The notes: generated by a model from the sequence alone, not told the origin. A DNA stretch of 64,000 nt from Thioalkalivibrio sp. ALE14 (GCF_000376845.1 NZ_AQXY01000031.1:124001-188000), one strand, 5' to 3'; counted from the stretch's first letter, positions 9,311 to 19,323 are shown. A program made the numbers and translations.

Positions 9311-9356
9311 TCCCCCCCCGAACACCCCCAACCCCTTGCCAACTCCAACGTTGTAG

Positions 9357-9388
9357 ATCCCGGATCACCGCTTCGCGGTTTCCGGGAT
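9357..9388. repeat. REP-like palindrome, second of an inverted pair
   Basis: A 32-base imperfect palindrome, arms ATCCCGG and CCGGGAT around CGCTTCGCG, the inverse of the unit at 9279-9310. A further imperfect palindrome (GTGTC near 9398, GGTGTCAC near 9415) follows immediately. The rest of 9129-9508 holds no gene that I can support. The pair could act as a bidirectional transcription stop between the SIMPL gene and the leftward gene at 9509. Confidence 0.55.
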
Positions 9389-9508
9389 GACACACCGTGT
9401 CGAGTTCGCGAAGCGGGTGTCACATGCGAGGCCCAAGCCCCCTCAGCGTCGCGCCCGCCCCAAAGAAGCCATCAGTCTCGGACGAGGTGCATTACCCCGC
9501 TACCCCCC

Positions 9509-10198
9509 TCAGCGGGCGAGCTCCAGGGCCAGCTCGCCGTCGCGCACCTCGATGGACTCGATCCCGGCGCGCAGTTGCTGGAAGGGCTCCAGCGCGAGCA
9601 GGTCCTCGTCTTTCAACCCACCGAGCCAGGCGTCCGGCAACGGGATTCCGGCGACGCTGACGCCCACCAGCCGCGCATGTACCCGCCCATCTTCGGTTCC
9701 GAAACGCACGCCCGAGCGCACGTTGAGCACACGCCCGCCGAGCAGGGGGATATCGGCCGGCACATGGATGCGCACCCGCGTGCTGACCTGCCCCGGTGTC
9801 AGGCGAATCGCCACCCGCCCTGCAAGGCCCGGGTCCTGGGCGATCAGCGCATTCAGCTCGCGCTCGCTGAAACGTACGACCCGCGCCTCGGCCCGCTCCT
9901 CGTAGAGTTCCGGCACCAGTGGCTCGGCCTCGGCATCGAGATCGATGATCGGCTCGCCCGGTGCACCATCGGGGCGAGGCTCGGCATCACGCGGACCCAG
10001 TGCCCGCAGCTTGGCCTCCAGCTCGGCCTGCTCCTGAACGTTCAGGGTGACCGCCTCGGGCTCGCCCGACTGCAGGTGGATCACCCCCCAGAAACCCGCC
10101 CACAACGCGGCCAGGATCAACAGGACAATCAGGTAGCGCGGGGGCCGTCCGGTGGAACGGTACTGGATGGGTGCGGAAGGTTCGTTGTTCTTCGCCAT
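9509..10198 (-). CDS. Membrane-anchored periplasmic protein of unknown function
   Basis: A 229-residue protein with a short basic N-terminus, one transmembrane anchor at residues 24-45 (YLIVLLILAALWAGFWGVIH), an acidic linker rich in Glu and Asp to about residue 105, and a globular C-terminal domain. The domain begins FSERELNALIAQDPGLAGRV, a pattern reminiscent of YpmS/DUF2140-like anchored proteins, but I cannot assign a family with confidence. It lies 76 bases downstream of flgL in the same direction and may be the last gene of the flagellar operon. No flagellar role is shown by the sequence. Confidence 0.65.
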   Translation of the reverse strand: MAKNNEPSAPIQYRSTGRPPRYLIVLLILAALWAGFWGVIHLQSGEPEAVTLNVQEQAELEAKLRALGPRDAEPRPDGAPGEPIIDLDAEAEPLVPELYEERAEARVVRFSERELNALIAQDPGLAGRVAIRLTPGQVSTRVRIHVPADIPLLGGRVLNVRSGVRFGTEDGRVHARLVGVSVAGIPLPDAWLGGLKDEDLLALEPFQQLRAGIESIEVRDGELALELAR

Positions 10199-10274
10199 GC
10201 CGGACTCTCGCAGGTCACAATGACGTCATGGTCGCACAAAGGCACGACCATGATCCGCCCAGCCGGGGCGCTGA

Positions 10275-11531
10275 TCAGAGGAAGTCGAACAGGGACAGTC
10301 GATTGACCTGGGTATAGGTCTGCTGCGCGGCCTGCAACGCCACCTGCTGCTGGTTGAAGCGGCTGATCGCCTCGGCATAATCCAGGTCGCGGATCTCGGA
10401 GACCGCACTGTTCAGGTCCACCAGGCGGTCCTCGTTCAGATCCTTTTGCTGGTCAAAGCTCTTCAGGCGCGAACCGACCTCGGCCCGGATGTCGCTGAAG
10501 TTGCCCAGCACGGCATCCAGATCGGCCAGCGCGGTGTTGCTGGCCGTCGCCAGGTTGGCCCGGCTATTGCCGCTGGCGCCACCCTCTTCCAGGGCCGCAA
10601 TGATCGCGTCCAGGGTCTCGAACACGCTCTTGTTTTCGGCGGCGCGGGACAAGACCTGATCCCCCACCTGAGGTGTGCCACTCAGGGTGATACTCCGCCC
10701 CTCAAAAAGGACGGATTCACCGGCCACAAAAGGCCGATCTTCCATCGGAGTCCCGGAATCGTCTTCGGCGAACTGGGTATCTCCATTCTCGTCCTCATAG
10801 GTGACGGAAAACTGGACGTTCCCGTCGGCGTCCTCAGAGAATTCAATAGTGTAGTCGCGCTCATCCAGCCCACCAACGTCGCTTACGCCGGTTTGCTCCA
10901 CAACAAGGGTACTGCCCGGTTCCCGATTGAGCACCTCGGCCCCGACACGCCCGTCATTCTCCGGGATGTCCATGAACACCCGGGCGCCGGTGTCGCCCAC
11001 CGGGATCTTCCGGTTGGGCGAGACGGCAACCTCGCGGATGCTGCCCGTGCCTTCCGCCCCCTCGTAGCGCACCGCACCCGTGCCATCCTGCTGGAAGGGC
11101 TGCTGCAACGACTTCGTACCGGCGAAGAGGTATTCGCCGTTCGGGTCCTTGGTGTTCGCGATGTCGAACATCCCGTCACGCAGCTGACGCAGCTCGCCGG
11201 CGATATAACTGCGGGTCTCGTTGGTCTGGCTGTCGTTGTTGCCGGCTACCACCAGTTCGCGCGCACGCTGCAGCAGGTCGGTCCCGCCCTGCAGGGCCGA
11301 TTCTTCTTGTTGCAGGCGTGGCTGGGTGTTGTCGATGTTGCGCTGGTATTGCTTGGTCGCCTGGATAATGCGCTCGAACTGATTGACCTGGGTGGCACCG
11401 CTCGGGTCATCCGATGGCGACAGGATGCGCTCCCCCCGGCCCATCTGCAGCGAGGTCCGGTTCAGCTCGGTCTGCCCGCGCTGGATCTGGTCGATCCCGC
11501 TCTGGAAGATCTGGGTGGTCGAGATGCGCAT
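10275..11531 (-). CDS. flgL: Flagellar hook-filament junction protein FlgL (HAP3)
   Basis: A 418-residue junction protein between hook and filament, exported by the flagellar type III system. The N-terminus (MRISTTQIFQSGIDQIQRGQ) and the C-terminus (LDYAEAISRFNQQQVALQAA then SLFDFL) are the conserved flagellin-like helical regions that form the D0/D1 core. The middle (about residues 190-285, bases 10680-10965) is a variable surface domain and is visibly more A/T-rich than the ends. It starts 21 bases after the flgK stop and is presumably co-transcribed with it. Confidence 0.93.
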   Translation of the reverse strand: MRISTTQIFQSGIDQIQRGQTELNRTSLQMGRGERILSPSDDPSGATQVNQFERIIQATKQYQRNIDNTQPRLQQEESALQGGTDLLQRARELVVAGNNDSQTNETRSYIAGELRQLRDGMFDIANTKDPNGEYLFAGTKSLQQPFQQDGTGAVRYEGAEGTGSIREVAVSPNRKIPVGDTGARVFMDIPENDGRVGAEVLNREPGSTLVVEQTGVSDVGGLDERDYTIEFSEDADGNVQFSVTYEDENGDTQFAEDDSGTPMEDRPFVAGESVLFEGRSITLSGTPQVGDQVLSRAAENKSVFETLDAIIAALEEGGASGNSRANLATASNTALADLDAVLGNFSDIRAEVGSRLKSFDQQKDLNEDRLVDLNSAVSEIRDLDYAEAISRFNQQQVALQAAQQTYTQVNRLSLFDFL

Positions 11532-11552
11532 GTTCGTGTCTCCGGATCGACG

Positions 11553-13430
11553 TTAGCGGCGGACCGCACCGAGCAATGTATCGAACAGCGAATTGCTGAC
11601 CGATATGACCTGGGCCGCCGCCTGATAGGCCTGCTGGTAGCGGATGAGATCGGCCGCCTCTTCGTCCAGGTTTACGCCGGACACCGCCTCGCGCTGGGCG
11701 CGCGCCTGTGCCAGCTGCGCATCGGCCGATTCCTGTGCGACCTGGGCCTGGCGGGTGCGTGTACCAACATTGGCCAGCAGGCTGTTATAACCATCCCCGA
11801 ATGTCCGATCGCCGCCGACCAGGCGTTCGTCCGACAGGTCATTCATCGCCAGCATGTTGCGGTTATCGCCCGGGTGATCAACATTGCTGCTCACCACAAA
11901 GGTGTCCCCGTCCTCGGGGGTGCCCCTGATCTCCATTTCCCAGCCGTTAAACTCGATGGTTGTTATCCCGTCACCATCGGGATCTAGTGGGAAAGCGCTT
12001 CCATTGATCTCAAACTGATCCGTATTACCGTCAAATTCAACGGTGACCTCAGCCAAATCCAGGTTATCCCGATCCACAGCCCGAACAGACGCGATCGATG
12101 CGTCTCCAACATTGTCCTCGCCAAGGTCCGCCCTAACGGCGCTGGCTGCGGCGATACCCGAAGGGTCCGTCATCTCCACCGAGAGATCCCGTGCGCCATT
12201 GCGAGTCGGCTGGATCAACCAGCCATCCCCTTCCTCCTGTCCGCCAATCGTTGCGGTATCCACAATGATCCCGTCCGCCTCAAGAACTCCATTGCCACTC
12301 GCTACGACCCCACCATCCGACAGCTTCCGTAGTTCATAGTCCGTACCGTTATAATTCAGGCGGTAATCGGACGTGGTCAGGTCGCGCACGTCGCCGAATT
12401 CGACAGACGGAACATCATCAGACTCATTGCCGGGGAATCCACGGACCGCCGGATCGCCGATCCCGAAGATATCCGCGCCCTGCTGGCCGTTCAGGTCCAG
12501 GCCGAGCCGGTTCTGCTGGTTGTATTCCGCCCCGATGCTGATCGCGAGCCGGCCCAGGGTGTTCTGGGCCTCGTCGATGATCCCGGTCCGGGTCTCCAGC
12601 AGTGCACCCAGCTCGCCGCCCTGGATGAAGCGGGAGATGTTGACCGGATCGCCGCTGGTGGCCAGCCCGATGTCAGGAGAACGCGGATCACCAGTCAGTG
12701 ACTCCGCCACCAGTTCGCGGTTATTGCCCCCGAGCACCAGCGCCTGGCCGTTGCCCACAAATACGTTGACCGCGCCGTCATCCTGCTCGGTGATGCGGAC
12801 GTTGACCTTCTCCGCCAGCTGGTTCAACACGCGGTCGCGCTGGTCCAGCAGGTCGTTCGGAGTGCCCTGGGTGGACTTCGACACGATCTCGCGGTTAAGC
12901 CCGGCGATCGCATCGGTCAGGGAGTTGATCTCCTCGACGTTGGTGCGAATCTGGCCATTGATGATGTCGCGCTGCTCCTCGATGCGCCGGTCGATGGAGG
13001 CGAAGCGTTCGGCCAGGGATTCCGCCTCGGTCAGGAAGACCGTGCGCGCGGCGCTGGAGGTGGGGTCGTTGGCCAGATCCTGGCCGGCGTCGAAGAAGTC
13101 CTGCAGCACCGGCGTCAGCCCGGAGCTGGAACTGCCCAGCAGGTCATCGATGCGTCCGGCCAGCGACGCCTTCAGCTCGGCATTCGACTGATCGGAGATC
13201 GAGTTGCGCAGCTGGGTGTTCACGAAGTCGTCGGAGATCCGCCGGATCGTGTCCACCTGCACGCCCTGGCCCTGGAAGCTGCCTCCAAGGAACTGCGGCG
13301 TCAGGTTGGACAGCTCGGTGCGCTGGCGGCTGTAGCCTTCGGTCGCCGAGTTCGCGATGTTGTTGCTGGTGGTGCCGATCGCGCGCTGGAACGCCAGCAG
13401 CGCGGATGTACCGATCCCGGACGCGCTCAT
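11553..13430 (-). CDS. flgK: Flagellar hook-associated protein FlgK (HAP1)
   Basis: First hook-filament junction protein, 625 residues. Conserved ends are visible: ALLAFQRAIGTTSNNIANSA with the typical NIAN motif at the N-terminus, and SGVNLDEEAADLIRYQQAYQ with AAQVISVSNSLFDTLL at the C-terminus. A GGGAGG ribosome-binding site precedes the ATG. The stretch encoding about residues 330-510 (roughly 11900-12440) is a variable surface domain of different base composition. It follows flgJ with a 62-base gap in which I see no clear sigma-54 or sigma-28 promoter. Confidence 0.95.
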   Translation of the reverse strand: MSASGIGTSALLAFQRAIGTTSNNIANSATEGYSRQRTELSNLTPQFLGGSFQGQGVQVDTIRRISDDFVNTQLRNSISDQSNAELKASLAGRIDDLLGSSSSGLTPVLQDFFDAGQDLANDPTSSAARTVFLTEAESLAERFASIDRRIEEQRDIINGQIRTNVEEINSLTDAIAGLNREIVSKSTQGTPNDLLDQRDRVLNQLAEKVNVRITEQDDGAVNVFVGNGQALVLGGNNRELVAESLTGDPRSPDIGLATSGDPVNISRFIQGGELGALLETRTGIIDEAQNTLGRLAISIGAEYNQQNRLGLDLNGQQGADIFGIGDPAVRGFPGNESDDVPSVEFGDVRDLTTSDYRLNYNGTDYELRKLSDGGVVASGNGVLEADGIIVDTATIGGQEEGDGWLIQPTRNGARDLSVEMTDPSGIAAASAVRADLGEDNVGDASIASVRAVDRDNLDLAEVTVEFDGNTDQFEINGSAFPLDPDGDGITTIEFNGWEMEIRGTPEDGDTFVVSSNVDHPGDNRNMLAMNDLSDERLVGGDRTFGDGYNSLLANVGTRTRQAQVAQESADAQLAQARAQREAVSGVNLDEEAADLIRYQQAYQAAAQVISVSNSLFDTLLGAVRR

Positions 13431-13492
13431 GCCTGCGCCTCCCGCAATGCCGCTCGCTCACTAACCGGATTAGGCCATTTGTGCTTCATGCT

Positions 13493-14521
13493 CTACCCCT
13501 CGGTACGGGTAACGGCCGCCTCGGCCGCGACTTGAGTCGATCCACTGCCCTGGTGGGCGGCCAGTTGATCCCGCACCCGCAGAACCTTGTCCGCATAGGT
13601 CGGATCCGTCGCATACCCGGCATCCTGCAGCTCGCGGATGTACTGGGCGTCATCCCCGGCCTGCAGGGCCCGTTGGTAACGCGGATTGTTGCGAATGAAC
13701 TCGACGTAATCGGAGAACGACTCCGACGGATCAGCATAAGCTCGGAAGCGCGCCTGCTCCCGTTGGGCCACCCCGTCGCGGAACTCCAGCGTACCCACGG
13801 AGACATGATCCCCGCTCCAGCGACTGTCCGCCTTGATCCCGAACAGGTTGAAGCTCGGCTGGCCGTCGGCACGCGACGGCACATGTTGCCCCCAGCCGGT
13901 CTCCAGCGCGCTCTGCGCCAGCAGGATCCCGGGCTCAACCCCGAGCTCGGCCGCGGCGTCGCGCGCCAGCGGCTCCAGGGTCTGCACAAACTCGGCGGCA
14001 TCCCTCGGTGGCCAGGCAATCGGGGCCGGCCGGGCGCCCTGCAGTCCGGTGGGCTCGGGCCGCTGTGGACCAACCGGCTGCAACTCCGGTCCGGAGTCGC
14101 CCTGCAATACGCTCAGGGTATCCAGCTCCGAGCGTCGGCGTGGCAGCTCCAGCGCGGCCTGCCTGTCCGGATCGTCGTTCAGCGTCTCCGGGTCGGCGGG
14201 CTGCTGCGCGGAGAGCTGGCGCATCAGGGCATCGCGCAGGCCGATGCCGTCGCCCTGGCTCATGGCCTTGGCGAACTCCTGATCCTGCATCTCCAGGTAC
14301 ATCTTGCTCTGGTCATTGTCGAACAGGCCGTCACCCAGCGAGGCCTCGCGCATCTGCTTGAGCATCTGCCCGATCAGCATCGCCTCGAATTCGCGGGCGA
14401 CGGCCTCCAGGCCCTTCTGATCCCCCGCACGCGCGCCCCGGGCCAGGTCCTGCAGACCGCTGGGGTCCGAGGCCATGGCCGCGCGGGCCTGCATCTGGGT
14501 ATCGACGCCCGGCCCGATCAT
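13493..14521 (-). CDS. flgJ: Peptidoglycan hydrolase FlgJ (rod-capping protein with muramidase domain)
   Basis: A 342-residue two-domain protein. The N-terminal part (LEAVAREFEAMLIGQMLKQM) is the rod-cap/scaffold domain. The C-terminal half is a glycoside-hydrolase-73 type muramidase with the catalytic region LLAQSALETGWGQHVP, which opens peptidoglycan for rod passage. Its ATG overlaps the flgI stop as ATGA, so translation is coupled. Dual-domain FlgJ is typical of beta- and gammaproteobacteria. Confidence 0.93.
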   Translation of the reverse strand: MIGPGVDTQMQARAAMASDPSGLQDLARGARAGDQKGLEAVAREFEAMLIGQMLKQMREASLGDGLFDNDQSKMYLEMQDQEFAKAMSQGDGIGLRDALMRQLSAQQPADPETLNDDPDRQAALELPRRRSELDTLSVLQGDSGPELQPVGPQRPEPTGLQGARPAPIAWPPRDAAEFVQTLEPLARDAAAELGVEPGILLAQSALETGWGQHVPSRADGQPSFNLFGIKADSRWSGDHVSVGTLEFRDGVAQREQARFRAYADPSESFSDYVEFIRNNPRYQRALQAGDDAQYIRELQDAGYATDPTYADKVLRVRDQLAAHQGSGSTQVAAEAAVTRTEG

Positions 14522-15738
14522 CAGATGACCACCAACTCCGCGCGCAACGCACCGGCCTCGCGCAGGGCCTCCAGGATCGCGACCAGATCGCCGGGGGCGG
14601 CCCCCACGTTATTCACCGCGCGGACGATCTCGTCCAGCGAGGTGCCCGGGTCGAACAGGAACATGGTGTTGTCACCCTCCTCGATCGCGATGTCGGTATC
14701 CGGCTGGATCGCGGTCTCGCCCTCGCCGAAGGGGGCGGGCTGCACCACCTGCGGCGCCTCGCTGATGGTCACTGTCAGGCTGCCATGCGAGACGGCGGCC
14801 GGCGTCACCTGAACACTGGAGCCGATCACCACGGTCCCGGTACGCGAGTTCACGATAACCCGCGCCGGTGGTGCGCCACGTTCGATCGGAAGCCGTTCCA
14901 GCTCCGCCACAAAGCCGACCCGGTGATCCGGGTTGGAGGGCGCGCGCACGCGCACGGAAGAGCCGTCCAGGGCATGGGCGACGCCCTGGCCGAAGGTATC
15001 GTTCACCGTCTGCACCAGGCGATTGGCGGTGGTGAAATCCGGGCGGTGCAGATTCAGGGTCACGTGATCGCCCTGGGCAAAGGCCGTGGGGACCTCGCGC
15101 TCGACCGTCGCCCCGTTGGGGATGCGCCCCACACTCGGTACGTTCACGGTGATGCGCGAGCCATCGGTGCCCTCGGCCCCGAAGCCCCCGACCACCAGGT
15201 TGCCCTGCGCAATGCTGTAGGTCTGGCCGTCCGCGCCCTTGAGAGGCGTCATGAGCAGCGTTCCGCCACGCAGACTGGTCGCGTTACCCATGGACGACAC
15301 GGTCACGTCGATGCGCTGCCCGGCCTTGGCGAACGGCGGCAATTCGGCGGTCACCATCACGGCGGCCACGTTCCGCAGCTGCGGGTTGCCGGCATCCGGC
15401 GTCAGGCCCAGCTGCCCGAGCATGTTGTTCAGGCTCTGCACCGTGAACGGGGTCTGGGTGGTCTGGTCCCCCGTGCCGTCAAGGCCCACGACCAGGCCGT
15501 AGCCGATCAACTGGTTGTCACGGACACCGGAGACACTGGCCACATCCTTGACCCGCTCCATGTAGCTGCGCTCCTGCATGGCCACTTGCTGCTGGATCGC
15601 GGTCTGCGCGGACACGCTGGCGCTTCCGATCCCCATCACCATGAGCACCGTCAGGAGCAAGAGCCCCAGCCGCCGCCAACCGCCAAAAGGCGTCGCGGGA
15701 ACGTCCGGGTTGCGTTGCTTCGGGGATTTGGGATCCAT
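14521..15738 (-). CDS. flgI: Flagellar P-ring protein FlgI
   Basis: Forms the periplasmic P-ring around the rod. The 405-residue protein has a Sec signal peptide (hydrophobic run [21 protein letters not shown]) and the conserved mature start [20 protein letters not shown] plus [21 protein letters not shown] start it at the ATG at 15738 because GAGG lies six bases upstream. The ATG 21 bases earlier lacks a ribosome-binding site. Its stop overlaps the flgJ start, and it lies 27 bases after flgH. Confidence 0.95.
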   Translation of the reverse strand: MDPKSPKQRNPDVPATPFGGWRRLGLLLLTVLMVMGIGSASVSAQTAIQQQVAMQERSYMERVKDVASVSGVRDNQLIGYGLVVGLDGTGDQTTQTPFTVQSLNNMLGQLGLTPDAGNPQLRNVAAVMVTAELPPFAKAGQRIDVTVSSMGNATSLRGGTLLMTPLKGADGQTYSIAQGNLVVGGFGAEGTDGSRITVNVPSVGRIPNGATVEREVPTAFAQGDHVTLNLHRPDFTTANRLVQTVNDTFGQGVAHALDGSSVRVRAPSNPDHRVGFVAELERLPIERGAPPARVIVNSRTGTVVIGSSVQVTPAAVSHGSLTVTISEAPQVVQPAPFGEGETAIQPDTDIAIEEGDNTMFLFDPGTSLDEIVRAVNNVGAAPGDLVAILEALREAGALRAELVVI

Positions 15739-15765
15739 GTCGTACCTCGCCGCGGGCATGCCGGG

Positions 15766-16467
15766 TCAGAAGGGCCAGATCGGGCTGTTGAAGAAGCGCG
15801 TGATCCAGCCGGGGGTATTGCTGTCGGCCAGCACGCCGGAGCCGCCGTAGTACACGCGGGCGTTGGCCACCTGCGTCGAAAGCACAGTGTTGTTGGTAGT
15901 CACATCCACCGGGCGCACGATGCCGCGAAAGCGCACGTACTCCTCGCCCTGGTTGATACCCAGCCACTTCTCGCCCTGCACCACCAGATTGCCGTTCGGC
16001 AGCACCTCGGCGACGGTCACGGTGATCTCGCCATCCAGCTGATTGCTCTGCGAGGAATCGCCGGAGCCGTCAAAGTCGCGCGAGCTCGAGTTGCTGGCCC
16101 CGAACAGCGGGCGCCCGTTGAAGGTGGCATCGCGGCCGAAGGCCGACAGGTTCCCCAATTCGAGATTGGAATCCTTGCCGGTGGAGGTCGACGCCGACTT
16201 CTGCGCGTTGGTGCTCTCCGCGAGGATCACGGTCAGGATGTCGCCGACGTTGCGCGCCTTGTAGTCCTCGAACAGGCCCTGGGAATGCGCGGCCTGGTAG
16301 ATGCCGCCATTGTTCTGGGACTGCGGGACCGGCTGCGCCGGCATCACCGGCTGGTAGTCCGGGTTGTCGTCCGGCTTGGTCGTCTGGGTGGCGGCGCAGG
16401 CGGACAGCAGCAATGCGGCGGTCATGGCCAGGGCCGGGCGGAGAACGGTTCCGAGACGCGTCATCAC
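15766..16467 (-). CDS. flgH: Flagellar L-ring lipoprotein FlgH
   Basis: Outer-membrane L-ring protein, 233 residues. The N-terminus is a lipoprotein signal with lipobox LLSAC (Cys24), so the mature protein is anchored by acylated cysteine. Conserved blocks include DYKARNVGDILTVILAE and GEKWLGINQGEEYVRFRGIV. The final residues GWITRFFNSPIWPF are also typical. It is encoded immediately after flgG with no real gap, inside the flgB-to-flgL gene run. Confidence 0.95.
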   Translation of the reverse strand: MMTRLGTVLRPALAMTAALLLSACAATQTTKPDDNPDYQPVMPAQPVPQSQNNGGIYQAAHSQGLFEDYKARNVGDILTVILAESTNAQKSASTSTGKDSNLELGNLSAFGRDATFNGRPLFGASNSSSRDFDGSGDSSQSNQLDGEITVTVAEVLPNGNLVVQGEKWLGINQGEEYVRFRGIVRPVDVTTNNTVLSTQVANARVYYGGSGVLADSNTPGWITRFFNSPIWPF

Positions 16468-16468
16468 A

Positions 16469-17257
16469 TCACCCGATGGTCTGGTTGACGAACTGCAGCG
16501 ACTGGTCGGCCGCGGAGATCGCCTTGGAGTTGACCTCGTAGGCGCGCTGGGTCTCGATCATGTTGACCAGCTCCTCGGCGATATTCACGTTCGAGGTCTC
16601 CAACGAGCCCTGCACCACGGTACCGGTGCCGTTCAGGCCCGGCAGGGACTGCTGCGCCACACCCGAGGCCGCCGTCTCGCGGAACAGGTTTTCGCCCACC
16701 GCCTGCAGCCCAGCCGGATTCACGAAGTCCGCCAACTGGATGTTGCCCAGCTCCACCGGCGCGGCCTGCCCCGGGATCTGTGCGGTCACCGTCCCGTCCT
16801 TCCCGATCGCCAGGGACTGGGTGTCCTCCGGCACGAACAGACCCGGCTGCAGCGGATAGCCGTTGGACATCACCACCTGGCCGTCCGAGTTCAGCTGGAA
16901 GCTGCCGTCACGGGTGTAGCCGACGTTGCCGTCGGGCAGCAGGATCTGGAAGAAGCCGCGACCCTCGATGGCGATATCCAGCGAGTTGTCCGTCTGCTGC
17001 AGGTTGCCCTGCGCGAACATCTTCTCGGTGGACACGGCGCGCACGCCGGTACCGATCTGCAGGCCCGAGGGCAGCTGCTGATCCTGGGTGGCCTGGGCGC
17101 CGGGCTGGCGCACCGTCTGGTAGATCAGGTCCTCGAATACCGCCCGGTCCTTCTTGAAGCCCGTGGTATTCACGTTGGCCAGGTTGTTCGAGACCGTCGA
17201 CATGCGCGTGTGCTGCGCGTCGAGGCCGGTCTTGGCGATCCACAGTGCCTGGTTCAT
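16469..17257 (-). CDS. flgG: Flagellar distal rod protein FlgG
   Basis: Distal rod subunit, 262 residues, the normal length. The N-terminus MNQALWIAKTGLDAQHTRMS with TVSNNLANVNTTGFKKDRAV and the C-terminus EELVNMIETQRAYEVNSKAI are the conserved helical ends of the flagellar axial family. VEGRGFF-type motif IEGRGFFQILLPDGN is present. It lies between flgF and flgH in the same direction. Confidence 0.96.
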   Translation of the reverse strand: MNQALWIAKTGLDAQHTRMSTVSNNLANVNTTGFKKDRAVFEDLIYQTVRQPGAQATQDQQLPSGLQIGTGVRAVSTEKMFAQGNLQQTDNSLDIAIEGRGFFQILLPDGNVGYTRDGSFQLNSDGQVVMSNGYPLQPGLFVPEDTQSLAIGKDGTVTAQIPGQAAPVELGNIQLADFVNPAGLQAVGENLFRETAASGVAQQSLPGLNGTGTVVQGSLETSNVNIAEELVNMIETQRAYEVNSKAISAADQSLQFVNQTIG

Positions 17258-17302
17258 GGTGTTCTCCTGTTTTCTCTCAAGTGCCGCGCGAGTCCCGGGA
17301 AA

Positions 17303-18049
17303 TTACCCGAGGCCCAGCAAGCGGTTACTGCTTTGTTCCAGCGTGTTGGCGCTGTCCATCATCTTCACCTGCATCTCGAAGTGGCGGGACAGCTCGATCA
17401 TCCGCGTGAGCGCCTCGATGGTGTTCACGTTGCTGCCCTCCAGCATCCCCGAGACGATACGCACCTCGGCATCGGCCGGTGCCTCGCCCCCTTCCGCCAG
17501 GCGGAACAGGCCGTCATCCCCACGCTGGAGCTGATCCGTGTCCGGGTTGACCAGCCGGATACGCTCCACTGCCGCCAGGGCCTCCGGACCCACGCCCAAA
17601 GGCCGCACGCTGATGGTGCCGTCGGTGCCGATCTCGATCTGCTCCGCCGGCGGGATGGCGATCGGACCGCCATCCCCCAGTACCTGGTGACCCTGCGCGG
17701 TGCGCAGCAGCCCAAAGGCATCCACATGCAGCGAGCCGGCGCGGGTGTAGCCTTCCTCCCCGTCCGGGCCCTGCACCGCGATAAAGCCTTCGCCCTCGAT
17801 GGCGATATCCATATCGCGCCCGGTGCTCTGCATCTTGCCCTTGCTGAAGTCCACCGCCTCGTTGCCCACCTGGGTGTAGTCGCGCGAGGCATAGCCCGGG
17901 CCGCGCACCGGTACGGTATCCGCCGTGGCCAGCGCCTGGCGGAAGCCATCGGTGTTGGCATTGGCCAGGTTGTGGTTGTTGATGGCCTGTGCGTGCATCG
18001 TCTCCTTCGCACCGGACATCGCGATGTACAGAAATCGATCCATGCTCAA
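17303..18049 (-). CDS. flgF: Flagellar proximal rod protein FlgF
   Basis: Proximal rod subunit, 248 residues. It begins MDRFLYIAMSGAKETMHAQA after an MS dipeptide and carries the axial-family motifs NNHNLANANTDGFRQ and DIAIEGEGFIAVQ. The C-terminal helix NTIEALTRMIELSRHFEMQV is conserved. It starts about 26 bases after flgE and precedes flgG by 45 bases. Confidence 0.95.
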   Translation of the reverse strand: MSMDRFLYIAMSGAKETMHAQAINNHNLANANTDGFRQALATADTVPVRGPGYASRDYTQVGNEAVDFSKGKMQSTGRDMDIAIEGEGFIAVQGPDGEEGYTRAGSLHVDAFGLLRTAQGHQVLGDGGPIAIPPAEQIEIGTDGTISVRPLGVGPEALAAVERIRLVNPDTDQLQRGDDGLFRLAEGGEAPADAEVRIVSGMLEGSNVNTIEALTRMIELSRHFEMQVKMMDSANTLEQSSNRLLGLG

Positions 18050-18075
18050 GCCCTCTTCAGCGTGTCATCCGCGAC

Positions 18076-19323
18076 TTAACGGATGTTGATGATCGTCTGG
18101 GTGACCTGATCGGCCGTCGAGATCGTCTGCGCGTTCGCCTGGAAGTTGCGCTGCGCAGTGATCAGATTCACCAGCTCCTGGGCGATATCCACGTTGGAGG
18201 CCTCAAGCGCACCGGCCTGGATGGTCCCCAGGTTGCCGGTCCCGGGCGCCGCAAACACTGGCTCACCAGCGGCAAAGGTCTCGGCCCAGTTGTTGTTCCC
18301 CAGCTGCTCCAGCCCCTGCGGATTGGTGAAGTTGGCCATCGCCACCTGACCCAGCACCGTCGACTGACCATTGGTAAAGCGGGCGAACACCACACCTGAG
18401 TCGTCGATGTCCACACCGGTCAAGCGCCCCGAGGCAAAGCCGTCTTGATTCAGGTCGTTGACCGAATAGTCACCGCCATACTGGGTGGTTCCGGCAAAGT
18501 CGATATCAACGTCCAGACCCGCCGCACCATTCGGAAAATCAGGCGTGGTGAAACCGAATTCGGTCGGATCGTCCAGCGTTCCAGAATCATTAAACGTTAG
18601 GTCGAACGGCCCCGCATCGAAGACCACTGGGTCACCCGCAGCATCTACCCCTGCATTGATCCGAGTGTGGGCCTCCCACTGCAGATCGCCGGTCTTGACG
18701 AAAAACACATTCGCATCGCGGGCAGTCCCGAGCGAGTCATACGCTGTCAGGGCCGTTGAGAAGCTATAAGTCTCGGGGTCCGCCGGATCGAACAACGCGG
18801 GGTCAAGGTCCTCGGCATCGGAACGCAGATTAACAAGGGCCTCGATCTCGCTTGTTGCCTGCGGGGCTGCATCGCCCGTTTGCAGGCGAATATCCTCGAG
18901 CTGCCCCGTGTTGAAGCTCGGGTCCGCGCTGTTGGGGTTCTGCGGTGGATACCCCTGCAGCTGTTGCCCCTGGTTATTCACCAAGAACCCGTCGCGATTG
19001 ACCTGGAATTCACCGGCGCGGGTATAGGCGGTGCTGCCCTGGTCGTTCAGGACGAAGAAGCCCTCGCCGTTGATGGCCAGGTCCAGGCCGTTCTCGGTGA
19101 ACTCGGTCCGGCCTTGCGAGAACTGCTGCGTCACGGCCTGCAACCGCGTGCCGGAACCGATCGCCGTCTGGCTGATGCCGCCAAAGCTCTGGGCGAACAC
19201 ATCGCCGAACTCGGCACGCGAGCGCTTGAAGCCGGTGGTCCCCGAGTTCGAGACGTTATTGCCGGTGGTTTGCAGGTCGGCCTGGGCCGCGTTGAGTCCG
19301 CTCAATCCAATATTGAAGGGCAT
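18076..19323 (-). CDS. flgE: Flagellar hook protein FlgE
   Basis: Hook subunit, 415 residues. Conserved ends are MPFNIGLSGLNAAQADLQTT with NNVSNSGTTGFKRSRAEFGD, the LAINGEGFFVL block, and C-terminal NVDIAQELVNLITAQRNFQA. The central part (about residues 150-330, bases 18340-18870) is the variable surface domain and is more A/T-rich and irregular in codon choice than the ends. It lies between flgD and flgF. Confidence 0.95.
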   Translation of the reverse strand: MPFNIGLSGLNAAQADLQTTGNNVSNSGTTGFKRSRAEFGDVFAQSFGGISQTAIGSGTRLQAVTQQFSQGRTEFTENGLDLAINGEGFFVLNDQGSTAYTRAGEFQVNRDGFLVNNQGQQLQGYPPQNPNSADPSFNTGQLEDIRLQTGDAAPQATSEIEALVNLRSDAEDLDPALFDPADPETYSFSTALTAYDSLGTARDANVFFVKTGDLQWEAHTRINAGVDAAGDPVVFDAGPFDLTFNDSGTLDDPTEFGFTTPDFPNGAAGLDVDIDFAGTTQYGGDYSVNDLNQDGFASGRLTGVDIDDSGVVFARFTNGQSTVLGQVAMANFTNPQGLEQLGNNNWAETFAAGEPVFAAPGTGNLGTIQAGALEASNVDIAQELVNLITAQRNFQANAQTISTADQVTQTIINIR

